64,000 nucleotides of DNA. Source: Ectocarpus siliculosus (Eukaryota > Sar > Phaeophyceae > Ectocarpales > Ectocarpaceae). Where the stretch lies: the NCBI GenBank assembly GCA_000310025.1, contig FN649752.1:735550-799549 (forward strand). Reading direction: 5' to 3'. The position numbers and the translations under genes were made by a program. Each line of letters opens with the position of its first letter. The first letter of the stretch is position 1. Of this stretch, positions 13,301 through 23,950 are shown piece after piece. The notes under the pieces were generated by a model that had not been told where the DNA came from, did not search any database, and worked only from the letters and a program-made list of their open reading frames with translations.

Positions 13301-16300
13301 TGCAGCGGCCGCTGTGGACCCTGCCGTATCCGTGGAGGTTACAGCGGCAGAGGTGTCCAGCGTGTCGGCACCAAGTCCGGCCGTTGTAGACGAGTCCCCG
13401 GAACCGGCGGTGGCGGACGTCGTCCCGTCGAGTACCGACGGGATCGCGGAGAAGCCAGAGGACACGGAAGCCGACGGCTTGCCAACTTCGGCGTTGGTTG
13501 CAGAGGAAAATGCTGTCACCGTGGCCGGGCCGGTGCTGTCTGGCCCGGGTGAGGTTGTGCCGGAGGCTGTGGTGGACGTAGCGACGCGGGTGTTGGAAGC
13601 AGAGGCTGTGGCAGAGTTTGGCGAGTTAGCGGCGAAGACGTCTGGTACGGATGGTGATGCTGTCGACCCGTCTATGCCACCGCTGGTGGACGATGTCTCT
13701 CCGGTGGAACCGGAGGAAGCAGAGGCGGCGGAGTTGGACGGTGGCACGGGCGAGACACCGATCGAGGTGAGCATCGTTAAGTCGTTTATGGTGAGGTTAG
13801 ACTAGGCGGATGTTGGATGTTGGGCGTCAGTGTGAAAATATGGCGTGGTGTGGCGATGCGCTGTCAACATTGGGTCAGTTTTGTTGATATGGTTACGTCG
13901 TGTGACATCAGCCAACGACGACGAAACAGTTGTTGGTTGTCCTTATCAATCCCGTCGTCGACACTACCTGTCGTTTCCTCAGACCTGGTCGCAAGTGTTA
14001 CGGTATCCACCAGTGCTTGACCTCTTCGTTCTCCCGCTGTCGCTCTGTTTGATCATGCACGTACGTGCGCGTTCTGCAGGACGTCGGCAGCGCACCCTCC
14101 GACCAACCCACTTCGGTAGCAGCAGACGACGCCCCCATCGATATGGTCCCGGTGACTGCCGTGGCGGAGCTGTCTGTGCCCGCGACGGCTGAGGACACAC
14201 CCCAGCAGGCAGACGGCGAGACCGCCGCGGACGTCCCGTCGAGTACCGGTGGCAATGTGGATGTCGCTGAGAAGGCGCCGGTGTCGACGGGGTTGGTGTC
14301 CGCGCTGGTATCGGCTCTCGAGAAGAGCTCTGCGGCGCCATCGGAGGAAGAGGCGGCCGCCCCATCCGTGGGCAAGGTACTACCGTCAACCACCGAAGAC
14401 CGTTCTCCTACAGCTCCTGTGGAGACGACGTCCGTTGTAGACGATACAACCGTGATCGTTGAAGCGGCTCCTGCTGACCCTGCTGTATTCGTGAAGGACC
14501 CTGCGGCTGCGGTGTCAAGCGTGCTAGAACCAAACCCGGTCGTGGTAGACGAGGTGCCCGAACGGGCGGTGACGGACGTGGTCCCATCGAGTACCGGTGG
14601 GGTCACGGAGAAGCCGGAGGACGTGGAAGCCGACAACGTGCCATCTTCGGCGTTCGTTGTAGAGGCAAATGCTACCGCAGTCGAGGAGCCGGTGCTGTCT
14701 GGCCCGGGCGATGTGGTGCCGGAGGCTGTGGTGGACGTGGCGACGCCGGTGTTGGAAGTCGAGGATGTGGCAGAGTTGGGCGAGGTAGCGGCGACGACGG
14801 CTGGTACTGATGGTGATGATGACGACCCGTCTATGCCAGCGCTGGTGGATGATTTGTCTCCGCTGGGACCGGAGGAAGAAGAGGCGGCGGAGTTGGATGG
14901 TGGTGCGGGCGAGTCGCCGATCGAGGTGAGTGTGTAAAGTAGTAATTTTGGTACATGTTGGGATTTGGAGGTTGTTGTGAGTCTAGGTGGAAACGTGAGA
15001 GAGAGTGGCGATGTGCAGTCAGCATTGGGCCCGTTCTGTTGGCGTGGTGCAGATGTTCGATATCAGACTATGACGCCGATTCGCTTGTGGATACAACCCT
15101 TGACCCAGAGCACGCCAATTTCACCGCGTCACCTTGTCGACATTTATCACCAACTGTCGCGTACCGGTTGCTGTTACTTGTATCCGCATGAACCCACGAA
15201 CCCGCACGTCTGAATAATCTGTATGTAGGTGTTCGCCTCGAATTTGCGTTAAAAAGAGCTTGCAATCGGAAATGGTCTTGGCTCCCTGCCTCGAAACCCG
15301 CGAGAAAACTTCGAAGAATAATACTCATTCATTTCGAGGATGGCAATTAGGTTGGCCAACCCACCGGCGCCCACGCCGACTTCGGTGCAATCCGCGGTGC
15401 CGGCGTGGGGTTACTCCTCTTCCCAAACTCCTAATCCAACCAATGAGGCGGCGCGCTTCACTCCCGCCAACTCTCCTCGGGCCCTATAAACTCATTTCAC
15501 CACCGCCGGAGCCTTGGGGGCTCGTGCTATGTCCACGACGATACCACTACGTCCCTGTGGCTGGTGAAGGGTGTGCCTCTTCCCCACGAAAAACATGATC
15601 CCCACTTCCTCTCTCTAGTAGCGCTGTTTCAATCGCCGGCTGGTTGTTCGTCTCCTGTTGACATCGGGCTTCACGTGTTCGCTCATTGCCCTGTCTCCAG
15701 AAGCTGGATCACACATCGTATTACGCTATTCAACTGTCTCTTCCACAGGTTGCCGCTGCTGCCGCTGGCGAGGGAGACACTCCGATCGTGGCGACTCATG
15801 TACCCGACGACCCTGCGGCAATGGGTGCAGAAACACTCGACGCACCATCGAAGGTCCTCGAGGAGAGCCCCCTTACCCCCGCGCCGGGTTCGGTGGCATC
15901 TCCCAAGGAGACCGGGGGAACAGAGGAAAAGAAGGCGGTACACCCACTCCCTAGGTTGTTCGGGTTGGGCAAGAAGAGTAGATCGGAGGACCTCAACACT
16001 GTTCCCACCGCGGATGCCGGAACCGACGTCGTGGAGCCCGACCCGACCGGTGCTTTGAGAACCGCAGGCGAGCAGTCGGAGACACCCTTGGCCACAAAAA
16101 CGAGAGAGGGAACCGAAGAGACTTTCGTCCTCGTGGCGATGGGATCAGACGAAACTCCGACCGGCGCTGCTGTTGTTGAAGGAGCTGTCGACATGAATGC
16201 ACCCGAACCTGGTGCTCTTGTCGGTGGCGGCCTTCCTAGTCTCGGGACAGATGCACCTGGGGCTTTGGTAGAAGAGGTGAGTTCCGTATGCTGGCTGACC

Positions 16301-16390
16301 TGAATTGAGATATGTACCCGGGGTTTTAAAACCTTACGGTGGCCACCAGGAACAAACATTGAAAACATTGGTATGAGAGAACGACCCTAG

Positions 16391-16424
<34 letters not shown>

Positions 16425-19030
16425 CTTCACAGTAAAAATCGTTCCGTTGTCTCTACCCAGTACCTTCTTCTGTCCGTACTAGCCTAACACTTGACGCGGT
16501 GGATCCCCGTGATCACAGGCTAACTTACCCAAAAAAGGTATACGAAAATAAAATGGACCCTAGTGGCACCCGTTTATAGTCGTCGTCTCTTCCTCCTCTC
16601 GAAAACCCTGTCTTCCTCGACCTTTGGGGCAGTCTGCCGCGCACAACACGTGTTCGGCCTTTAAAAAACCGCTGGAGATGTCATGGAGATCTCTTCAGAT
16701 CACTCGTCTATTGCGGGAGGAAGGAGGGGTTTGGTCCGTTGTTGGCGGAGTAAGTTGTCGCAATTTTCGTGCAACATCCGTCCAAGACCAGATTTTGGCC
16801 CAATCTTGGTATTTCCTCTGAGACTATTTTTCGTGTAAGGCTTGCGCGCTGGTGTTTGATTCTTACTCCCATGTATATCTGTTCAACGCAACATAGACAC
16901 GGTGGTGGGCAATCCCCTCAATCGCAGCAACTGTTAGCGAAGACCAAACAGGTGCTCGGGAGTCGTATAAGAGAGACTACCCGAAGATCGAACGAAACAA
17001 GCCGCAGATTTTGCGTTTTTTGCCAAACTCTTAACAACGGTCCAAGCTGTCCTGTACACGGGCGAACATAATGCGCCGATGCCACGCAAACAATACGTGT
17101 GCATGTCACTACGCCCAGAATAGAGCCCCCCCCCCACCAACCAACTTGCGGCTCCCCTTTTGGTCTGATCCCCGTCGTGAATCTGCAGCCCCTTCCATTT
17201 ATTACTTGGTCGGGTGTGATACACTTGGCGTCTTTAACCACACATCACCGTACGACGAAAACTTGCCCACAGGACACTCATGGACCGAAGGCGAGTGACG
17301 AGAGTGCCGTTGCACCGGCTGCTGGACTCGAAGGCACTATCGAACAGCCCATTGCAATGGCCGAGGGAGACGTGCCGATGCCCTCTGTCTCGCATGACCA
17401 AGTGGATAAATCTAAGGAGTCAGCGGATGTGGCTGGAACTGTGAGGCTTCTGGAGGAGACAGCAGTCGATGCACAGGCGACAGGAAGTGCGGTGGCGGGC
17501 GAGGTGGGAATGCCGTCGGCGGTGGCGGAAGGTCAGGGCGGGCCCAAATCAAGCAAGAAGAAGAAGGGAGGTTTCTCTCTGCAGAAGCTGTTCGGTTGGG
17601 ACAAGGGCAAGCCACGTTCCAGCGTCGAAAACGAATCTCCTGCAGCGAGCGGCGAACAGCCATCTGCCACCGCACCGCTGACCGTGGGCGACGTCGCCAC
17701 GACTGACAAGGCCACGATGAGCCCTGCCGTAGCGGTGGATGGGCCAACTGCGCGTAATCCGGAAGGGTCTGTCACGACTCCGGCGTTCGCTGCTTGCGAA
17801 CGAGCTTCAGATGCAGTCGACGCGGTGTCGGAGTCGATCAAAGCAGCAGCCGACCAGATCGCCCCGCATGTAGCGAAGAAGGAAGAGGCCGAAAAGCCCT
17901 ATTCTGCCGAGGTTAGTTGTTTGCATAGCTTCTCCATCTCGAGACTTGATATCTTATGTACGTGAGGGTATTGCGCCAAGAGATTCGCAAAATAGTACAG
18001 TCGCGCTTAAAAAAGGTCCGAAACTGCTTCATGGGCCGTATCCGCGGTTCATCCCACAACTATGTTTAAACACAAACCCGTTAACATCCCCCGCCTCCAT
18101 CTGCTATCGTTTCAGCAGGCTTGTGACAAGACATTCGCAGGTGGAGCGCAGCTTGAGCCGCCTGTTCCACCTGTCGTGGACAGATCGCCCACCCCAGCGA
18201 CCACAGACGTCTACAATCTCAAGGTACAGGTTGAGCCGGAGCACGGGTTCCCCGTGGTGGCCTTGGACAAGCCGGTAGCGGAGCTATCGCCGCTCGCCCG
18301 CCACTTCCCGGAGTTCGCCCCGAAAGCTGGCAAGCCCGTCGTTGACGGTGACGAGATAGATGCGGCTACCTTGGCGACGAGCGCCCCCCCCCTGGCTGGC
18401 CCTGGTGTTAACAAGAAGGAACAACTCAAGGGATTAGCTCCAGTATCACTCGCGGAAGAGGCTGCAAAGTCTGAGGAGATGTTTCTGGGCTCGGCTGCCG
18501 GAAAGCCGGCAACACCGGATGATGCTTTTATAATCACCGCGAGCCCGCCAACCTTGCCCGTGTCCTCCGTTGTTCACAAGCCACCGTCTTCGGGGGGCAA
18601 GGAGGTGTCCGGTGGCGACGTGTGCGGAATCACGAATGAAGGAATAGCTGACACTACGGCAGCGTTCGGCGTGGTTGACATGTCTGAAATGATGGCGAAA
18701 GAGGAGATGGTGAACCCTTCTTCTCCGAAAGCGGAGGGAGCGACAGCGCTGCACGGTAGCCCTGCTGCCGAAGCGGCACCGGCCGCGACCGGCCGTGCTG
18801 CACGGCCAAGCCAATCGCCTGGGTGGAAGGGATACGCCGTAGCGGGTGATGATGATGATGCTGCTGCTCCCCCTCCAGAGGGGGCACCCCACACGCCGGG
18901 GACTACTGGAGCGGCAAGCGCGGCAGAGGCAAGCGCGGCAGAGACCAGCCTTTACGCCTGTTCTCCCCCGGAGAGCAAAGCCACGATGAACGTGTGCTCT
19001 CCCAACAAACAGGATTGCGTGATCAGCTAG
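1..19030 (+). CDS. giant acidic repeat protein gene, 3' part (16 exons in window)
   Basis: I do not recognise a family. Exons were joined from acceptor CAG and donor GTGAGT-like sites, all in phase 0: 1-80 (partial), 402-1226, 1529-2770, 3092-3916, 4225-5454, 5777-6601, 6904-8133, 8455-9279, 9601-10347, 10661-11476, 11788-12630, 12924-13766, 14080-14925, 15749-16276, 17273-17911, 18116-19030, ending with TAG. The window holds about 4,400 codons; the 5' end lies outside. The product is rich in Ala, Val, Pro, Ser, Thr, Glu and Asp, strongly acidic and probably disordered. Each repeat contains an amphipathic stretch GLVSALVSALE, the marker DDCSPTAP with usually the only Cys, and the exon-end string EAPIE. 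No signal peptide or membrane segment is visible in the portion seen. A scaffold, wall or filament role is possible but unsupported. Exon boundaries are well supported by repetition; that all belong to one transcript is inferred from matching phase. Confidence 0.72.
10348..10660 (+). other. intron with GC-AG splice sites
   Basis: After the conserved exon end (gccgatcgag) the donor reads GCGAGTGTG instead of the GTGAGTGTG seen in sister copies. Reading through as an exon would add the residues ASVWIVLLHF and later stop before the next repeat. The acceptor TTTTCTTCAG at 10651-10660 is normal, and the next exon resumes in phase. GC-AG introns are a known minority class of U2 introns with otherwise strong donors, as here. 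Confidence 0.7.
10661..14925 (+). repeat. older tandem exon block, four diverged monomer copies
   Basis: Four exons, 10661-11476 (816 bp), 11788-12630 (843), 12924-13766 (843) and 14080-14925 (846), are X-like monomers that begin DVDGAPSEQ, DVGGVPCEQ, DVGGVPSEQ and DVGSAPSDQ. Each keeps the GLVSALVSALE helix, the DDCSPTAP or EDRSPTAP marker and the SPIE, APIE or TPIE end. They are clearly more diverged from each other and from the upstream dimers, and their introns have lost most similarity except near the acceptor. This suggests an older duplication layer from which the upstream X/Y array later expanded. In 14080-14925 the marker Cys is replaced (EDRSPTAP). Confidence 0.82.
12631..12923 (+). 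other. second intron with GC-AG splice sites
   Basis: The exon ends at 12630 in gccgatcgag, followed by GCGAGTGTGTGA. The matching site in other copies is GTGAGTGTGTGA, so only the second donor base differs. Not splicing here would terminate the protein at once (TGA). The acceptor at 12914-12923 is TTTCTG/CAG-like, and the following exon is in phase. Confidence 0.7.
15749..16276 (+). CDS. unique exon 14 of the plus-strand giant gene
   Basis: The exon spans 176 codons, with acceptor CTTCCACAG and donor GAG|GTGAGTTCC, both phase 0. It is no longer a copy of the X/Y repeat but keeps the acidic, Ala/Pro/Thr-rich composition. A basic patch reads HPLPRLFGLGKKSR, about residues 68-81 of the exon. 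The following exon holds a similar patch, so these two may be an old duplicated pair. The preceding 823-bp interval (14926-15748) is intron with no other coding signal. Confidence 0.7.
16391..16424 (+). repeat. (TTG)n microsatellite in an intron
   Basis: About eleven uninterrupted TTG units lie inside the 996-bp intron 16277-17272. No coding feature is seen in the rest of this intron. Confidence 0.95.
17273..17911 (+). CDS. unique exon 15 of the plus-strand giant gene
   Basis: The exon spans 213 codons, phase 0 at both ends, with acceptor TTGCCCACAG and donor CCGAG|GTTAGTTG. The basic segment KKKKGGFSLQKLFGWDKGK lies near the middle and matches the LFG-x-x-K patch of the exon before. The rest is Ala/Glu/Ser/Thr-rich, with a predicted helical tail (SDAVDAVSESIKAAADQIA). 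The frame stays open upstream of the acceptor to 17099, so the exon could be longer, but that segment looks like intron with a pyrimidine-rich end. Confidence 0.65.
18116..19030 (+). CDS. terminal exon 16 of the plus-strand giant gene
   Basis: The exon spans 304 codons plus the TAG stop. It starts after a tandem CAGCAG acceptor (18113-18118), so two acceptors three bases apart both keep the frame, with or without one Gln. The first 70 residues are the most protein-like part (VYNLKVQVEPEHGFPVVALD); the rest is Ala/Pro/Ser-rich with an acidic DDDD run and a Cys-containing tail (YACSPPES, NVCSPNKQDCVIS). I see no family match. The 205-bp intron 17912-18115 precedes it. Confidence 0.7.
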   Translation, partial: QACDKTFAGGAQLEPPVPPVVDRSPTPATTDVYNLKVQVEPEHGFPVVALDKPVAELSPLARHFPEFAPKAGKPVVDGDEIDAATLATSAPPLAGPGVNKKEQLKGLAPVSLAEEAAKSEEMFLGSAAGKPATPDDAFIITASPPTLPVSSVVHKPPSSGGKEVSGGDVCGITNEGIADTTAAFGVVDMSEMMAKEEMVNPSSPKAEGATALHGSPAAEAAPAATGRAARPSQSPGWKGYAVAGDDDDAAAPPPEGAPHTPGTTGAASAAEASAAETSLYACSPPESKATMNVCSPNKQDCVIS

Positions 19031-22000
19031 TTCTTTTCGACGCGTGCGTTATTGTTGGTTTTCCCTGCGTAGATGACTATTTACATACTTTGCTCAATGG
19101 AGTGGCTCGCGCGTAAAAAGTCGTCCACAGCTGTACGTGCATTCGTATTTCCTTGGGGTGCCTGCTCACCCTCTCGTCCTGCCATACTGGACGGGTCCCT
19201 GATGAGGTATTTCGTAGTTCGCTCTCGGGGTTGTTCCTTGCCTGACAGTACAGTATCCTTTGATTGGGGTATATAATCGAACGGGAAAGTCTCTGTGATG
19301 TATAACTCGAGCGGTGGGCGGTAATTATTTGAAGATGTGCCCGAACGGCAGAGGTAGCAGAGAAACCGAACTCGATATCTTTTGGTATTTGCTGTACGGC
19401 ATACATGATGACATGTATATATTCAGCAACGCGCAGACAACGCGCAAGGTCGGCGGTGAAGGTGTCAGGTACGTATCGCATGGGTTGTGGCCGGCAGTGA
19501 GTAATCTTGCTTGTTGAGAATGTTTTCTGTGGTTTGGCGCTCGCTGATGCCGGCTCGGTTGGTGGACGAAGTGAGTCAGAAAGAAGTGACCCCCTCTCTC
19601 ACCCCGCTCATCCCCACCACGACATGCATGCGAGGTTTTGAACGGGGGAAGGCGGAGGGAGTCAGTCACCTGGACGGAGATAAGTTGTGTTTGCGTAGAC
19701 TGTTTTTCGTCTTCACTTTTTCTCTGGTCTTTGATTTTCTTGGAAGGTGGCACGCACTAAAGATGGCCCGTTGTCCTTGCCAAAGTTTTCTGTATAGGGA
19801 ATTGCGTTTGTGGCATGCTTGCCACCTTTAATGAGAGGCTTAGGTAGTCTCCACAGTGCGGATTGTTTATTTTATTGCATGACGAGGCCATCCGCGGCGG
19901 CAGAAGGGCCTCGCTCAAGGATACTCTTCCCCATCAGGCAGGGATTATCGATATCTCTAGAATGGTGGCAGGAACCGCCCTGGAAGTAGGATGGGAGGGA
20001 TGGAGGAACTGCTAATGTAGGGAGGAATTGTATCAAGATTTCACTTGCTCTTCGTGTTCTCTAGAGACTTGCCCTTATTACGGGGGCGAAATGAAAGTAA
20101 TAACTTTTCATGCATTGAACGGGACAAACGTTCCACCGACGACGTGGTTCCAACTTTTGTACCAAACGCAAATCTTGATGTCGGGGAAAGATTGGACGTG
20201 CCAACATATTCTCAGTGCGGATCATTCATAGGTAAGGCCTCCTGCGGCGGCCGGTGGTCCCGCCCAAACTTCGCCTGGAAATCGTCTTCCGGACCATGAG
20301 CCAAAGGGTGCCGCAGTATAGTTGGGAACTCGCCCAAAAAATCGCGTCACAAGAACAAAGTGTCCAAGCCGCGCCCGCGCGAACAGCGCGTCGGCATGCC
20401 TGGCGCCCCTAAAGCACTTTGGATCGGATACCATAGAACCAATGGCAGCTCTGAGTAAGCCTTCCGCAACGCGCACAGGCGTTCGCCCACATCTGGACCA
20501 CATCGCCGTTCCCGCATGGGATTCGCTACGCCAGCTTTGTACTCTCAAGGGAGTGCAACACCTGATGGCGACAAAAGGTTCGGGCGCTCACGCACATGCC
20601 GCCGCCGGCGAATGTCAAAAGCTACGTGGTGGCGAAGCTCTGCCGTTGTACGCGCGACTGCCGAGAGGAACGGCTGCCAAATCCTAAAATCCTCGCATTA
20701 ACACTTGTACACAAAACGTACAGCGACGTAAGTCACGTCGTTCACCGGGGACAAGAGCCTGTACAGCCGGTGGTTCCAGATCGCTCTCTTCCTTCGCCAA
20801 CAACGTGTCAAGCTCCCCAGCAAGACTACACGTATGAAAAACACCACGTACTTTTGTCTTATGCACAGCTTCTTTCGAATGACCCGTCACTTCCTTAAGG
20901 GACAACAATAACATATGCATGTATTCACGCAAAGGCTGCCACCACAATCTGTCTCCCCATCACACCGACTACCGACTACCAAAAGAACCCTGCGACGCCG
21001 ATACCGACACGTGGTTCTCCCGGTCCAAGCACCCTCCTCTTGCTACAAGCTATCCCTACAAGACACCAATAAAATATTAGACTGTACACATTTTTCAGAG
21101 TCCCCCGCCACGAGCGTATACATACGTCCTGCCACAAAAAATGCGTCCAGCCTTGACAATTCGGGAGCAACTATTTAACCCTCCATGTCATTTGGTCAAG
21201 GGACTGTCTTCTCTGGGCAACACGGACAAATGGTCCAGGAATGAAGCTTGTAGCAAGTGCATTTCGCTCATAATTTCCCCACAAAAGCAAGGTGGATAAG
21301 CCGTGGGCGCACAAATTCGACTTCACGGTCGACGAGGGAAAAAGGGACGGCTCAACCTTTCTCGCGATGGAAATGAATGCAACCACAGGGTCGAAGGTGT
21401 AGAAAGTGGGGGGGGGGACAAGCGAGCCTGACTCTTCTCCTGAGAATCACCGCGGCTGGTGCGTCTAAACAATCAAGAAAGATGTAAAACTGACGTCTAG
21501 AGAAATGGGTTATCACACACACAGCTTCCATCACCCAAACACCCACCACCCACACACACGCGCAGCTATGTGGTGTAGCCGTCCTTTGTCCCGATCTGAT
21601 CTGCTGGTAAAAGCCAACTGACCTCCCGGTGAAAAGACTCCAAAGCCTTGACCCACCGATCATCACATCATGTCGCTAACACACGAGGAAAACATGCTCA
21701 CCAGAAGGCTCGACTGCCCCCCCCCTCGCCCTCCAGGAAGAAGAATTGGAGGCAAACACTTTCCGCCAACACAGCCGTCAAGTACAGGACACCAACAACT
21801 CGCACCCTCTCCTCTTCCCGACACACCGGAAACCCATCGCGACCGAAAAAAACTGACACGATTAAGCTCTGGCCTCCATCAACAGCTTGGATTTCAACTA
21901 CCACGTCACACAAAACACCCGCACGGTACCCATTTTTCTGCAGCAGCAGGCCAACAAACTCAGGCAAAAACAGCGACTATACAACACACGCGAGGGAAAA

Positions 22001-22381
22001 CACGCAGCAACTGCCTTCATAAACAAACTTACCAAACCTCGTAATCAACAGATAATCGTCAACAAACAACGGGGAGAGAGGGCTCTCTGCCAACCCCACA
22101 CAGCTGCGCACCGCGCTGCAGACCGCCACCACACCATTTCCAACGCTTTGTGTTCCGGCGAATCCCTACCACGTATACAAAACGACAACGGAGTATTGTA
22201 ACAATGATGCAAATGATGCACTCGGGCTTGTCAGCAGCCAATTGCTTCTATACGGCTGAACACAATACTCCGAGATTTGAATCTCGGGTCGACTAACTAT
22301 TAGATGAAAACGTAAAGGCGAGGACGGGGGGACGACAACATCGATGGACAAAAAACGCAGACAGCCCAATCGTTTCAGTTT
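19031..22381. other. intergenic region between convergent genes
   Basis: The plus-strand giant gene stops at 19030 and the minus-strand RabGAP gene stops at 22382, so this 3.35 kb should hold both 3' untranslated regions. Open frames here are short, lack exon-like composition or splice partners, and resemble no family I know. Poly-C, CA-rich and A-rich stretches are common between 21400 and 22000. A small inverted repeat, CGACGT-5 nt-ACGTCG, sits at 20724-20740. I see no RNA gene or transposon. Confidence 0.6.
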
Positions 22382-23915
22382 TTACCACCACGATGTGCTA
22401 GCCGCGCGCCTCAGCTGCCTCTGCCTCGAGGGTGTCGAAAACCTGGGCGACGTGGGGGGCAGGTTATCGCCCCCGCCCCCGCCGCGCCCCCCGTTCACAC
22501 TCCCGACGTCCACACTAGCAGGCACGCCGCCTCCGTCTTCGTTCGGCCCACCGGTGCTGCTCCTGAAAATGTTGGCCGCCCACTCGGGGAAGGGGGACCG
22601 CGGGGAGGTGAGCGGGGTCGGGGGTCGGCCCGGGGTCGAGGGGAACTGGATGCCGAAGGCCGTGGACGTTGCGGCCACCGGGGCCAAGCCGCTCGGGCTG
22701 CGGCGGTGCCGCGGCGGGCTGAGGACTTCTGGTCGAGAACAAACACGAGAGTTGGCGGGAGGGTGGGATCGGGTGTGGGTGTGGGTCGGTGCAAGGATGG
22801 CCACGATGATTTTTCTGGCTGGAGCAAGGGACGGTCTTGATGTCGAAGGCGACGAGTTCGTGCGGAAATGCAACAGCTGAGACAAGCCCATCGCGTTGCT
22901 CGTTAGTCTCCGAGCACAGAGGAGGGGAAGACACCACCATCGGAGTGAAACACGGCAAAGAAAGGCGGGCGGACGGAACGGGGGAAAGTAATAAATTGAG
23001 CAGCCGGTCGGCTCTGACCTGGCGGCGGCAGGTAGACCGGCTCGCCAGTCATTTCTTCGACCAAGCCGGCCGCCATCCTGTCTGGAAGGGCCCCCTCTCC
23101 GTCCAACAAGGCGATCTTCCGGTTGTTGCCCTGCTCCTCCCAAGCGGCCACCACCTGCCACAAACCGGAACAATCAAAGCACCAAGTTGTCCATCATTAC
23201 ATCTATCTCCCTCTCTCTACCTCTCGGCAAGCGCGTGGCAATGGTGTACCTTCTTCTTGACACATTGTAAGATGGCTAGCACACGCTAAAACACTCCCGT
23301 CTGCATAGAACAAGGCTAAAATAGATGCCAACTATCTCATCTGGGTGCGTCAGATCGACCACTGCCATTCTCGTTCAGAGCGGTCGCCCCCAAAATATCT
23401 GCCTAATGCACACAATCAAAACAAAGCGAGTACTGTAGCCCAAAAACACAAGGACGACCGACTGCTGTATACGAGGAAAGATCTCCCAGAGCCGAAGCAA
23501 AGAGTCCCGCTGCCCCATACACTTATGCATCCCACGGCAACAAATAATACATGAAGCGTTGCTGTAGCCCGTCCTCGCTGCCCCGGGATGTTCACCTCAT
23601 TCAGGCCAACAGGAGCCTGGCGAACCAACTCGTCGAAAGTCTTGCACCCCTCCGCGTACCGCCGCACCGCCTTCACAGTTGCGGGCAGGCCATGGCTCTC
23701 GAACATGCCCTTCCGGCATCCGTGCAGCACCGCGAGCGCAACCCAGACCAGAACCGCGGGCCCGCGGCGCCCGTACCACATAAAGAGGTCCCAGATGCGG
23801 GTAACCACGGACTGGTTGGACATCGACCCGGCGTAGATGCAGATGAACCACCTGTTGCAAGGAAAGAGACGTGGAGATGAACGCTGGCGGTGTAAAACAC
23901 GTGTGGGAATGATGA

Positions 23916-23950
<35 letters not shown>

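Noticed and set aside
19511-19831. Plus-strand 106-codon frame after the giant gene
   Set aside because: It has no similarity, no splice context and a random composition; treated as 3' untranslated or intergenic.
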